This document shows, in pieces, positions 47,454-59,095 of a DNA stretch of 64,000 bases. The stretch comes from Thuidium tamariscinum. Its lineage: Eukaryota; Streptophyta; Bryopsida; Hypnales; Thuidiaceae. A model generated the notes under the pieces. The model was not told the DNA's origin and did not search any database. It saw only the letters and a list, made by a program, of their open reading frames with translations. The DNA lies in NCBI GenBank assembly GCA_947034885.2, contig OX344750.2, positions 40,596,821-40,660,820 of the forward strand. Direction: 5' to 3'. The stretch's first letter is position 1, and each line of letters opens with the position of its first letter. Made by a program: the position numbers and the translations under genes.

Positions 47454-50400
47454 CTAAAGATTGCTATTTTGAAGAAGTAACTTCACTTCATTGAAGCTCA
47501 GACTTGGAGCATGGATATACTTGTCATCTTCAAAATTGGCCTTGCATACAAATCTGAAGACATAATACAGATGCTTGCAATTCACCCATGATTTCTTGCT
47601 ACCAAGTGCAGCTGAACTCATAGTAACAAAGTCTTCGCAGGTACAAGTAGGGAAGTCTGAAATTGTGACCCGATATACCTTCTGGTGGGGAAAGATACCT
47701 GACATTAAAGTTATGACTCGCCCATATCCAGGGTATGGAATGACAACTACATATTGAATAACAACTTTCAAATTTTGTACTGTCTCCCACTTGTTCTGGT
47801 GGTCAACTGTAGGTGCATTAGGGTTACGCCTAATGGTCCTCCCCAATCGCTTTGTGGGATGCACATCAGAGTCAGATGGTTGCATATCTATATCCAGCTG
47901 CGATGGACAAAGAGAGGACATACCTTTCTCTGCGTTGTCTTCATTAAAAAGGTGGAATGCTACATTGCCTACCTCTTCAGTTTGTAGTTGGAACCCTGCT
48001 TCCTCCAAGGAAAGAATCTCTAATTTGGTGAGATGTGTTCCGTTTGCTACGGGCCATACAATTGGAAGAGCGGGCCAGTCGTGAACCCATTTTACCTTAG
48101 ATCCTCCTACACAACGGTGAAGGTCATCTGCACAGAACCAAAAATCAAAGTTGATGATGGCCTTTGTTCCGTATTCAGTCATGCGGCCATTGTAGGTAGG
48201 TGCTGCCGTTCCACTCTTTTTTGATATGTTTATCTTAGCGCCGCATTTCTTCTTCATCCCAACTTGAACGGCATGACAAGTCTTTCCTTCTTTTTTACAC
48301 CTAGCAATGTACCACAAAGAAGGATTACAATCGGTTTCAAAAACCTTAGTAGCATGTGGACATACCGAGCTTGGTTCACCTTCATCTCTCACAGTTGACG
48401 TTGATGTGCTTGCTTCTCTCCTTGCTCTAATTGAGCGAGTTTGAACCATTGGTGTTGAGAAGTTAACTGTATCGTGGCGGTGAGAATTGCTGTCCGCCCC
48501 TGGTGGAAGATCTAATTTGCGCTTCGTGGATCCAAAAAGTTCTTCGCCTTCCAAATGTGGGACCCGCATAGCGAATAACTGGGTACTAGGAAGTTTGGCA
48601 ACAATCTCAACAAACTTAGTTGGATTCTTGCTTCGTCTTGCAACTCGAAGGCGAAGTTCATCCAAGTTGGGGCCAGTGTTAGATGCATATCCTTGGAGGT
48701 ATGCCCAGTAGTTGGTAGATTGTTGAATAGCTCGCATCATGTCATCTGTAGTAGCAATGTACAAGCAAGTACCTCTCTTTCCGGACATTTGCAACCACTT
48801 GTTGTGCACTGTTTTTGCTAGGTTGCAAGAAGGCATTTCTACTAGTTCCTCCAAGCTCAAGTTCTGTACCACAACAAACGTTTCACATTCATGTGGTAAG
48901 GCTTCTTAGGTTCTGAAATGCCTATTATTGAATTCAAAACCAATTGACAACATGTCTAATTTGTACATTGCTAGAGTTTTGTAAAGAAGTCATTACATTT
49001 CAAAGACATGAATTTCTAACTCTTAAGGCATTTTTTCTTGAATACAATTTGAGTTGTTAGTCTAAAATGTAAGAAAACTGAAGAAGCATATAACTTACCA
49101 ACTCTAGAAATCCACCCCACTGTCGATAGCGAAAGTGCCAAAAACCAAGCCAATCATCAAGAGCTCGGAGAGAATCTTCGGAGGCAGCCCTTGAAGAATG
49201 CCACCATCCTTTAATTGCAAGGTATCTTTCTTCAGCTTCGGCCATTGTTTTAGCATCTTTGTATTGTTTACAAAGCCTTTTGTGAGTTTCCTGGAACTGA
49301 GGTTGAATGTGCTTTTCAGTGTGTATTCAGAGATGTCGTCCAATGAAGTAAACACGAGCGCTCCCGATCTTGCATAGGCTCTTGTTTGTTTCCACTTCCA
49401 TAATTGACACGAACAGCATGCCAGTTGGCCATTGCGTTGTCAGCCATGAAGCCCTTAAAATTTGGAGATGGAATACCGTGGCGTGCCATAACAGAATTTA
49501 GAGATCTCCACATCTGCTCTTGTGACAACGCATCTTCACTCATTATGTCACAAACACAAATGGTGAGAACTCGACAAAACTTAGCATCATAGACATGTGC
49601 AGCCATCGTTGTCCATCCCTTCACCCTTCTTACATGGTCAAACATGCACCAAGATGATTGTAGATCTCCACTTGGTTTCATTCTCTTCACAAGATCCACT
49701 CCACTTGTTGGACCTTCTTCAGACATCTTGAAAAGGTAAACCTTTTCTTTACCTTGGCCTGGAAACACACTATCTTGGATGTAGGAATATGCACTTCTCT
49801 TCTTCAATGATATGATGTTGTCTACAGGTCCTTCACTTGCAGTGTGACGAAAATTGGAGATTGTATTTCGAATACTCGGTGAACTGAGTATTCAAAACTT
49901 TTCCATCACCGCTTCTAGTGCCTGACCTTTGAGAGGCTTTGGCTCGCCCTCCAGTTCTTCATTCTGAAACAACTCAGATGCAAGGAACTCTTTGCTAGCA
50001 GCAAGACTTATGGCTGAATTAGTGGCAGACGGTGTTTTATAAACTTCATGACTTATCAAAGATGTTGTCCGCTCAACAAATGCACGACAAACACCCCTTC
50101 CAAGTTCCAACGGGATGTTTGTGATAGCCAACATGGATACAAGCTCTTCCAGAACCATTAGAATTGAAGACCCTATACATGCGACAAGGGTATAATGACT
50201 TGCAAGAAGGGGACACTTTGCAGATTCGACATACAACACTGGATTTTGTAGGCGATTCATTCCCTACAACAAAGATAACAGGTGATGACCCCTTCCACTC
50301 ACTCTCGTTTTTGTCTCCACCACGTTGCATTCTAGGGCAATCAGGATTCTCGCATATTAGATGTCCAATACAAAAAGAATAGCGAAACTCCAGACCAAAG

Positions 50401-51227
50401 TCATTAGCAATATTTGTAGTGTGTGTATGCGTCCACATGTGTCCATCAAACCTACGATCCATGCCTTCTAATAAACGACCTACAGAGGAAGAGGATTGCA
50501 ATCTGGATAAACCACTAGAGGAAGATGATGGAGACGAAAGAGGAGGCAATTCAAAAAGTACATCTCCATTGAATGATTGTGGAAGATGAGGGACAGACTC
50601 AACTCGAAGTTCATCTAGGTTCAAGAACTTCAACTCATTCCGAGCGCGTGGACAACTCTGCATATCCTTGAGGTAGTGAAAGACGCTATGAACTTGCGTT
50701 GAATTTTGTGTACCTACTGACAGCAAAGTGCTACCATCAACATCTTGATTCATCACCAAAATAGTATCTTCGTCAAACTCAAGTATAGGAGACAACTTTC
50801 CAACTACTTTACTAACCAAAACAGCGTCGTCATCATCAGATTCGCTAAGATCGATATGGATAGGATCCAGAGGCTCTACTTTTACACGACTTCCCAAAGG
50901 CATTTGCACTGTAGACATTACAGATTCAAGTGTGACAACATTAGGTGACACTGACCTTGCAATACTTGGGGTCCCAAATGCATGGTACTTGCCAGAGGGT
51001 AGTCTCCATACATCTCCTTCCTCACTCTTAATCTTCAGTTGCATGATAGTTGACACAAGTTGTCCTCCATCAGAATCAAATAGCTCCTCTTCCACCCACA
51101 AAGAAGACAAATTGAGGTTGAACCTTACACTAAGAATCAATGCAGATATGCATGCTACACCATCATTGTTGCAAGGAAATGATATTGGAATGCTAGACCC
51201 ATCACCACGAACAAATGCCATGTCCAT
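47454..51227 (-). pseudogene. Mutator-like (MULE) transposase gene, frameshifted
   Basis: The minus-strand order is as follows. 51227 to ~50090: an N-terminal region with an acidic, Ser-rich stretch and a Cys/His zinc region (CENPDCPRM, VVCRICKVSPSC, HVGYHKHP) of FLYWCH/WRKY-GCM type. ~50120-49892: a helical segment with GRGVCRAFVERT. 49807-49316: the DDE core with CMFDHVRRVKGWTTMAAHVYD, FMADNAMANWHAV and ERSCLLHW, i.e. the MULE D, D and CxxH features. ~49335-49090: EAEERYLAIKGWW and WLGFWHFRYRQWGGFLE. After an intron, 48866-47454: LVEMPSCNLAKTVHNKWLQM and a SWIM-like CTCEDF...CKHLYYVF finger near the C-terminus. Two frame changes (about 50100-50120 and 49315-49330) break it. It would bind the TIRs and catalyse cut-and-paste transposition if intact. 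Confidence 0.88.
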
Positions 51228-51785
51228 ATTGGCATGTGCATACAGTCTACAAACTTGTACTCATGGTCTTTGCTTGCATGGTAACATTTAAAAGCTTGTT
51301 GATTTGTAGTAGGAGGTAGAAGGCTTTGAAGTAGTTGATTTTGAGAGTAGCCATTTTTGGCTATTGGCTTTTAGTGACTTGAAATTTGAATTTGAAAAGG
51401 TTTACATTAAAGGATTTCAAATTTGGCCAATGATTGAATTCTTGTATTTGAATTACCATTAGATGATCCTCAGTTAGATTATAAATTTTAAATAGCGCCA
51501 CATACAAAAGATGGAGGCACATTAAAAGCTAGGAAATGGAGGCTCCCTAACCTCCCTTATTGTAAGGATGATATGTTCAAATGTAGGAATAATTATGAGG
51601 TAGTTGAGCGAAGAAGGAATGATCTTAGTGCTCGTTGATGTCGTCATAAATAGATGTCCTTCCATTTGATTGGATGAAAATGCATTCATCAGACTTTGAG
51701 AGTGCTATGTATAGGCGAGATGGCAAAGTTGATACCACATTGAGAAATAGAATTAGTTTCATGTGAGTGTTTTCATTTTGCAGGG
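51228..51785. promoter_or_regulatory. Divergent intergenic region of the MULE
   Basis: 558 nt lie between the start of the leftward transposase gene and the first rightward ORF. A GTTTTCATTTTGCAG acceptor lies just before the rightward ATG at 51786, so that transcript probably begins with a leader intron. No TATA box was assigned with confidence. Confidence 0.5.
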
Positions 51786-52236
51786 ATGCCAAAGGGTTCT
51801 CATAGGAAGAGACGTAAGGCAGGTCTTTTGTTTTCTAGTAAGAAACAGTTAGAGAAATTGAGGATGCTTCGACGTTTGCAGAAAGCCAATGGAGGTGATA
51901 TGAGTAGTACTATTCGGACCTTGTCGTATGAAGATGATAGAATTGAAGTCGGACATATTGAGTGTGGAAATAGTTGTATACAAAGTATAGAAGGAGCAAA
52001 GGTTGCTGAGCTTGATAACTTGGATGAAATTGAAGACAGTGTGCATCAATCAAGTACACTTGCAGATATCATGTTGCTTGAAAGTATAGAGTTGGTAAGT
52101 GAATCAATTTTTTTGATAGAAGATGAGTCATTAGAAATTTAGAAGGTGAACAATTGAATTTATATGATATTTTTTTTGTAGAGGTGCATTAGGAACAAAT
52201 CATCATTGCGTGTATTTCAAGAAGACGATTCCAATG
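51786..52236 (+). CDS. Small basic-to-acidic ORF of the MULE, possibly 5' exons of the accessory gene
   Basis: The first exon, 51786-52094 (103 codons), starts MPKGSHRKRRKAGLL and continues KKQLEKLRMLRRLQKANGG: very basic, nuclear-targeting-like and probably helical. It then turns acidic (LDNLDEIEDSV). It ends at a good donor (TTG/GTAAGT). A second exon, 52182-52236 (RCIRNKSSLRVFQEDDSN), follows a TTTTGTAG acceptor and ends at G/GTATAT. Joining this to the exon at 53907 breaks the frame by one, so either an exon was missed, an indel has occurred, or this is a separate small gene. No known family was recognised. Confidence 0.5.
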
Positions 52237-52394
52237 GTATATAGCATGTAAAAAACGGAGCTTTTTTAAACATTCTACGGCCTAAAAACGAATTCAGCAT
52301 ATTGGAATCTTCTCTGAAATCTTAAAAATCAATAGATTTTTTGACCAAATCTTGCCCATGTAGTTTTTAGAGAAGTTTGCTGATTTTTGTAAAA

Positions 52395-52830
52395 TCACTC
52401 GGGAGTCCAAAAAATCTGAAAAAAATTGGAGTGAGTGCTAAGGTTATAATCTACCCATAGAAAAATTTTGGATTCAAAATCTTCAAAATCGCAGATGTTA
52501 TTCAAGAGATTCTCTTGCCCTAAATCTACCAATTTTGTACTCTTTTTTTTTTTTCCAGACCAGCGCAGCGCATAGTTGCACACATCCTGGGGTTTGCTCT
52601 CTTCCACACTTTCTTTGTTTTCTTCGTGTGTTGCGTTGTACATTGGTGGATGTTCTTTTGCAATGAACTTACGAAGTGCAACAATGCGGAAGGATGGAGA
52701 GGCGGCGAGGGTGGCGAGGGCGGCAAGGGTATACCTGATTGCATCGAAGGTGTCCACGGGCTGGAAATTGAAGCCACCGAAACACCACAGTAGATAACAT
52801 TTCTGACCATCTTTGTGCTGTAGCTCATCG
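52395..52830 (-). other. Possible captured host gene fragment inside the MULE
   Basis: This GC-richer block has minus-strand frames such as KDGQKCYLLWCFGGFNFQP followed by VDTFDAIR and then a GT dinucleotide (AATCAG/GTATAC). It differs in composition from the AT-rich sequence on either side, as captured exons in Pack-MULEs do. The source gene was not recognised, and the overlapping plus-strand frame (52576-52797) is as long. The identification is weak. Confidence 0.3.
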
Positions 52831-52849
52831 CCTCCTTAACAAGGCATCA

Positions 52850-53885
52850 ATTTTGAGTTTTCCTTTCCTCTCCTCGAGTTGGCGGAAGTTTAGAAGACAT
52901 GTTCAAAAAAAGTTATTTTTTGCTAATTTAGGGTGTAGAAGACCACCTCGTCAACGAGGTGGCAATTCACAGTTTTTTACTACAAGGTTGCAATCAGCTA
53001 CCAATACATTCAAAAACATGTTTCAGATTTTTTTTCAATTGCTGATTTACGATTTTAGGTTGTAGAAGGCCGCCTCGTCAACGAGGTGGCAAATTTAGTA
53101 TTTCTATAGTTCTCATCAATTAGTCTAAGCTTGCTCTACATGTTGTACAATTTTTTTCCAATGGTTGATTTTGGTTTTAGAAGACTACCTCATCAACGAG
53201 GTGGCAATTTCAAATTCTAGGCTTATGATGAACTAGTCAAAGCTTGTTAAAAATGTTGTTGAATTTTTTTCTTCAATGCCTGATTTTGTTTGTAGAAGAT
53301 TTCCTCGTCAACGAGGTGACAATTTGAAATTCTTTAGGGTTGTAATGAAGTAGTCTAAGCTTGCTAGGAAAGTTACTAAATTTTTTTCAAAGGCTGATTT
53401 TACTTCTACAAGACCACCTCGTCAACGAGGTGACAATTTGAAATTCTTTAGGCTTCAAATGAAGTAGTCCAAGCTTGCTAGGAATGTTGCTGAATTTTTT
53501 TTACATGGCTGATTTTGCTTCTATAAGATAGCCTCGTCAACGAAGTGACAATTTGACTCTCTTTAGGCTTCAAATGAAGTAGTCTAAGCTTGCTAGGAAT
53601 GTTGCTGAATTTTCTTTTACATGGCTGATTTTGCTTCTATAAGATAGCCTCGTCAACGAAGTGACAATTTGACTCTCTTTAGGCTTCAAATGAAGTAGTC
53701 CAAGCTTGCCAAGCATGTTGCTGAATTTTTTTTTACATGGCTGATTTTGCTTCTATAAGATAGCCTCGTCAACGAAGTGACAATTTGACTCTCTTTAGGC
53801 TTCAAATGAAGTAGTCCAAGCTTGCCAAGCATGTTGCTGAATTTTTTGTAATGGCTGATTTTGTTTCTAAAATACCACCTCATCC
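52850..53885 (+). repeat. Tandem array of ~115-bp units with a central palindrome
   Basis: The inverted-repeat core, CCACCTCGT-CA-ACGAGGTGG in the best copies, lies at 52943-52962, 53070-53089, 53185-53204, 53300-53319, 53414-53433, 53529-53548, 53645-53664 and 53761-53780. A ninth, half core lies at 53875. Spacings are 127, 115, 115, 114, 115, 116, 116 and 114. CCTCGTCAACGA is identical in seven of eight cores; copy 3 has CATC for CGTC. The rest of the unit is AT-rich and also conserved (TGGCTGATTTTGCTTCTA; AGTAGTCTAAGCTTGCTAGG), most strongly in the last four copies. The array ends some 30 nt before the first exon of the accessory gene. Confidence 0.95.
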
Positions 53886-53912
53886 TACATCTTGTTGATG
53901 AAATAGAACTTC

Positions 53913-56900
53913 ATGGACATTGATGGAGGGCTTCTCCAAGTGGAAGGATTGGACCTCATCATCAATGATGATTCTCAGCCTACCATTACCATTGCACCGA
54001 TAAGATTTGTTTCTAACTCTTTTTGCTTTTATGCATTCTTCATTGACTATTCTTGTTGCACCATTGTGATTCATTATCCATTGAGTTTCAATGTAATGCT
54101 TTTTACTATTAACTAAATTTTTTGTTTGAATGTACCATTCATTATAGGTGGATCACATTGTTCAAAGTGAAGGTCTTGATCCATCTTTTGAGGGGCGAAC
54201 TATGGAGGAGGTGGAACAAGATGTGCGGAATGGCCAAAAACTTGACTCCAATGCTATTATCAACAGTATGCTATTCAACGGTGGTGGATCAGGATCACGC
54301 TTTGATGTTCTTTTGTGCAGGATGATAGGACTTCCATTGGTTCGCCCCCTTCTTCAGAGTCAAGTGAAACGATTGGAAGCCGAGTTTGTCCATGGATACC
54401 GACAAGGTGATCGGGTACTTTATGTGTCTACTACAAATGACAAGGGACTATGCAAATTAGTAACCCCGGAGATTGTGGAGACATGGGATGATCATTGGAT
54501 AGAGGAGAATGACCAATTTAAATGTTGGTTGAAGTCTCAACCATCCATCTCACATTTGTCAAACCATATGTTCTTTGTATGGGATGGCAACCATAGATTG
54601 GCAGCTTGGTATGATTACATCAACAGGATGCATCGATATGATCGTGAGAAGCATATACCCGTTGATTGTATGCTTCTGGTATCAGAGGGTCGTACATGCA
54701 TTCTATTGGAGGCTATGAATGACATCAATTGGTGAGTTTCATTTTCTATTTCAAATGTTTTTCTTAAACTTCATCACTTCCTTTGGTGTATTGCACTACT
54801 CTATGATTTCAAATTCCTTTATCTTACTTTCTATTTTTGTGGCTAATTGTAGGTCTACAGAGCATTCCCATGTCAAGAGCAATTTGGTTCAACAATTGCA
54901 CAGGATGAGTACATATGGCAACATGAAACTAGAGGAATTTAAAGGTCTTCTAAGTGATGAAGATTACAAGAAATGCGAGAACAGAAAACTCCCAGGTGCT
55001 TGGTATCCATTGACATCAAACGTCTTCATACAATTTCTTCATCGAGTGAGTGTACAATCTTTGCTAAAGTTTTTCATTCATTTGTTGAATTTTCTTAAAT
55101 TTGTTTTACATTGGTTTAACACTCTTATTTTTCATGTGCAGCAAGAGATTGCTATTGTTTCAAATGCTACAGTAGGAACATACTATGAGAAAACCAAGCC
55201 CGAAGATCGAACTCCAAGAGGTGTACATGACGCCATGACTCTAGCCGCCACTGCAGCTATCAAGGGGTTTCGAACAGAGTTTGATAAGCAATCAGCCATC
55301 ACAAATCCCAAAAATGGCGTTGGATTCTTGGAAGAGGTATGTAATTTTGATTGCTTTCAAATGAATGAATTGCATGATTTGCATAATTTGCTTGATTACT
55401 TTTGGTATTGGTTTTCACCATGATTTCTGATCTTTGAAATTTTAGATCTACTTGCATTACAGCGCCAATGAGAAGCCAGAGATGTCATTGGAAAAACTTC
55501 AGAGGATATCTACATGTGTAGTTCAGCCACACTACAAGGTTCGTTGGCTTCGTTGGTGGAACTCTAGTGAGACTTACAAGGAGGGCTTCAGATTTCCTAC
55601 CCTTGGTTTCAACACATTAACCTTAGAGACTTGGCTCTCTAAGGCTGTTTTTTGGGCTGAGGTATATTATGAACCTTTTCTTTCATTCACATGATCACTA
55701 CTTTCTTTTATAAGCTTGTAAATATTTGCATTATTCTTCCATTGTTGTATCATTATATGTTTTACTTGAACAATGTTATATTTATTTTCTTGGAGTTGTT
55801 TGTTGTTTGTAGTTGGAAGAGGCAGCAAAAGCAGAATTCACAAACATCATCAAATCTGAAAATATTGTGGTTCAATGGAGTGCTAATGATGAATTGGATA
55901 CAATTGGAGATTATGTGGAGACATGACGTATTGTATTATGGGGTCATGGTTTTTGGTGGCTCTTCAAAAAGGATTCTTCATATTCAAGGTCCACTCCTTT
56001 TAAAGAGCAAGAGGATATAGATGCTGCAACAAAAAGGCTTCTATACAGGTAGACCTTTTACTTCAATTTCATTCATTTGTATAAATTTGAATTGCTTATT
56101 TCCTTTACAAATCTTTAAAATAATGACACTTGCATCTTCATCATTGCAATGATTTCATTTACTCTATGAATGCAGATATTTCAAGTGAGAGTTGGTTCAA
56201 AAAGGTGGGATTGAGAGGAGATCCATGCCCAAGCTTTTGAAAAGATGGCTTGACACATCTTTGAAGGGTTGTATGTTCACCTTGACTCAACAATGGGGAT
56301 ATTCTATCCAAGAACTTCAAGCTTGTTCTTGGTACTTGGAGTGTCCAAGGACTTTTGCCCCTGCTCTTGAAGGACCTGAGAAAGAAGCAGTCAAAGACCA
56401 TCCCAAATCAGTCACACAGCAAGAGTCTTTGGATGAAGAAGAGGAGCCTGAGGAGATTGTGCTAGCAAAGAAGGGGCGCAAGCCAAGGGAGAAGAAGGTT
56501 ACAAAGAAAACAAAGAGTGACAATGCAACCAAAGATGACACCTCCTCTTCATCTATACCTGCATCTATTATTGCACCTCCTCCTCCTATGCCTTTTGGTA
56601 CAGTTGAGGTGATTGATACAGCTCGTTCTCATTGTCCTCCAACTCTTATGTCTATTACAACAGATGTCTTTGCTTCATCTGAGTACATTGCCAGATCAGC
56701 AATTCAACCTGATAGACATGGAATTGAGCCTCAAGCTCTATTTCTACCATCATTGATTTCTGCAATGCTCAGCATCAAGGAGAAGACAGGGGACAATGCA
56801 CCAGCATGGAATGAAATGCTTGATTTTGCCAAAAAAGTAAGATTTATACTCCCTAGTGTTGTTGTAATTCTTTCTATTTATTTTACAAGTTGTAAACATG

Positions 56901-58367
56901 ACATTGCAATTCATTCATACAACTAAAATTGTGTATTTCTTATGTTTAGGTTGGGAGGGAGCGGGTCCGAACTCTTGGAGGCAATGAGAAGCTTGCTCCA
57001 TACTTTGACTTGATTGTTGCAGATATCCCCGATGGATTACCAGTCCCCAATACCTCAGTTTCACCATCTCATATCCTTGCATGGAATATTTTAAATGAAG
57101 AAGAGGTTATTGAACCCATCTTTGAGTTTGCTTCAGAGCACATTCATGATGATGGAGAAATTTTGTTGTTCCATTCAGAGAACGGCAAGGTAAAGGAATT
57201 TATACTTGAGCGTGCTGATGCATATGGGTTTTGTTTACTTGATTCATGGACAGGTGTGAACGAGCTAAAGCTTTCTAGTTACAAGAAATCCAAACGTTGG
57301 GTAAGTTCCATTGAAATTTTCCTAATGTTTAGTTTTAAATGTTTGAACTTATTTCTTGCAACATTGTATTTATGAAGTATTAATTGTGAAACTTGTTTAT
57401 CCTTGGCAGTCGCAACTCTTTCGAATCCTTCTCTTTGTACGAAGCAAATGGGAGGAAACATTGGTGGTGTCTAAGTTCTCTATCTATGTGAACCAACAGC
57501 TTAGCAATGCAGGCACAAACCTTGAAGAAATTGATCTTCTCCACAACTTCACCTCTTCACAGACTCAACTCATGAATGGTACAGTTCCATGGAGAGGTGC
57601 TCGTGAGAAGGATCCTTTATTTGTGCAACTATTGATTGAGGCATTTTCAAAACCTAGCGATGTGGTACTAGATTGTTATGCATCTACAGGTATATTCTAT
57701 TAGCTATCATTTTCTCAACCATTTTAAAAAAAAATTGTGTGTCACATATTTGTTGCAAATTATAACTAATGACATTCTATTGAATGAATAGGGGCCTCTA
57801 TTCATGCATGCCGCAACATTGGATGTCATTTGGTGGCCTTGGAGAGTGATACTGAGATTTATAAAGCTCTCCTCCAACCTTTGAACATTCCTCCTTCTTC
57901 CACTGCCAATGATCAAGTCAAGCGCCCTCTATGCGTAGTGGTAGATGATTCTGATGATGAAGACATTGTGAGGCCTTCTGTAAGGCCCCGAAAGAGACGT
58001 TGCTGTAAGTAAGTTGGTTGTTGTTTTCATGCATGTCTTCATTTTCTTCTATCGTTTGATATCTCAAAATTTTCTTGAAGCTTCTAATTGTTTTTTCATT
58101 GCATTTTGTAGAGGCAATCCTCTTCAGCATTTTGTGCTCTCACCTTCACCTAGTCCCAAGAGTTTGCCATGTTACATTGAGACTCTAGCGACAGCTATGG
58201 CAGAGGCTCCATCACCCATTCGTATTGCCAAATATCCTTCATACAATGTTGTTGTCAAAAAGTTTTTAGACCTTGAGGCTGAGGTTGAGACACCAGGATT
58301 TATATGCAGTGATAGTAGTAAAGGCAGTGATCATTCTTCTCCCATATGTGGTATTGGGTCAAATTGA
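53913..58367 (+). pseudogene. ParB-like plus beta-class methyltransferase-like accessory gene of the MULE
   Basis: Eleven exons: 53913-54008, 54148-54731, 54853-55045, 55142-55336, 55446-55661, 55813-56048, 56176-56836, 56950-57300, 57410-57689, 57792-58004 and 58114-58367. They sum to 3279 nt, 1093 codons including the stop. Borders are GT-AG; exon 1's donor is weak. Residues ~33-227 hold a ParB/sulfiredoxin-like domain with FVWDGNHRLAAW. Residues ~575-640 are a Lys/Pro/Ser linker (KKGRKPREKKVTKKTK). Residues ~728-1000 follow the beta-class order of N4/N6 DNA methyltransferases: DLIVADIPDG in place of the DPPY motif IV, later FVQLLIEAFSKPSDVVLD then CYASTG in place of DPFxGSG motif I, and VALESD. 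The altered catalytic residues suggest weak or lost catalysis, perhaps leaving a binding role. TGA codons at 55924 and 56186 interrupt this copy. The two-domain reading is from motifs only. Confidence 0.72.
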
Positions 58368-59095
58368 TCTTGTTCTAAACACTATTGTTGTTACTTGGTT
58401 TTCTAATATGATGTAGTGAGACTAAAAGGGCCACTACATTCTTGCACCTTATCATATTCTCGAGTTATTTTGCATTCATGTGATCCTAAGTGTGGTGATA
58501 AACGTTGTCTTTGTTCTAAAAGAGAGTCCCCCACTTTAAAAGACTTCTTCATTTTAGATGTAAATTATTAGAAATGTTTGTAGCATTAGAAGAGAATTGG
58601 CCTTTCTATGAGATTGTTTCAGCTTGTTTCTGATTTTGTTCCCAAAACAGCAAGGTTGCCGTCTGATCCTGAATTTAAAAATTGTTAAAAATTATTTAAA
58701 ATTTAAAAAAAAAATTGCCTTTGAAATATGAAAAAAAGGAAGGGAAAAAAAATTTAATGACATGGTCATTGCTTGACCACATTAGCGCTATTGCCAAAAC
58801 AACACTATAGTGCTGCAGTGAGTTTTCCAAGTGCCGAAAACTCACAGTCTCCTAGAGAGGTCAAATCTCCCCTAATGATAAAAATATTTCTTGCAATTAG
58901 CAACATTCTATTTTTTTTTAATTTTGATTTTATTTAAAATAAAATTAGTAGTAAACAAATATTGGTATTATATAATGTAATAAATGTTGGAATTAGCATA
59001 GAAATAAATTTGGTGAATCTCAATTATAATGCTTAAAAGTAATTAGAAATTTTGATTAGAAATGGTACCTCCCTTGAAATAATATTATAACATTA
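58368..59095. other. 3' non-coding part of the MULE
   Basis: AT-rich, no gene. A 10-bp stem hairpin, GTGAGTTTTC / GAAAACTCAC with an 8-nt loop, lies at 58818-58845. Confidence 0.5.

Noticed and set aside
52943..53780. Bacterial parS sites
   Set aside because: The core does not match the parS consensus (GTTTCAC-GTGAAAC type). Only the arrangement is similar.
52850..53885. CRISPR-like array of palindromic repeats
   Set aside because: The spacers are themselves homologous to one another, the pitch is ~115 bp, and the setting is a plant transposon; it is an ordinary tandem repeat with a palindromic core.
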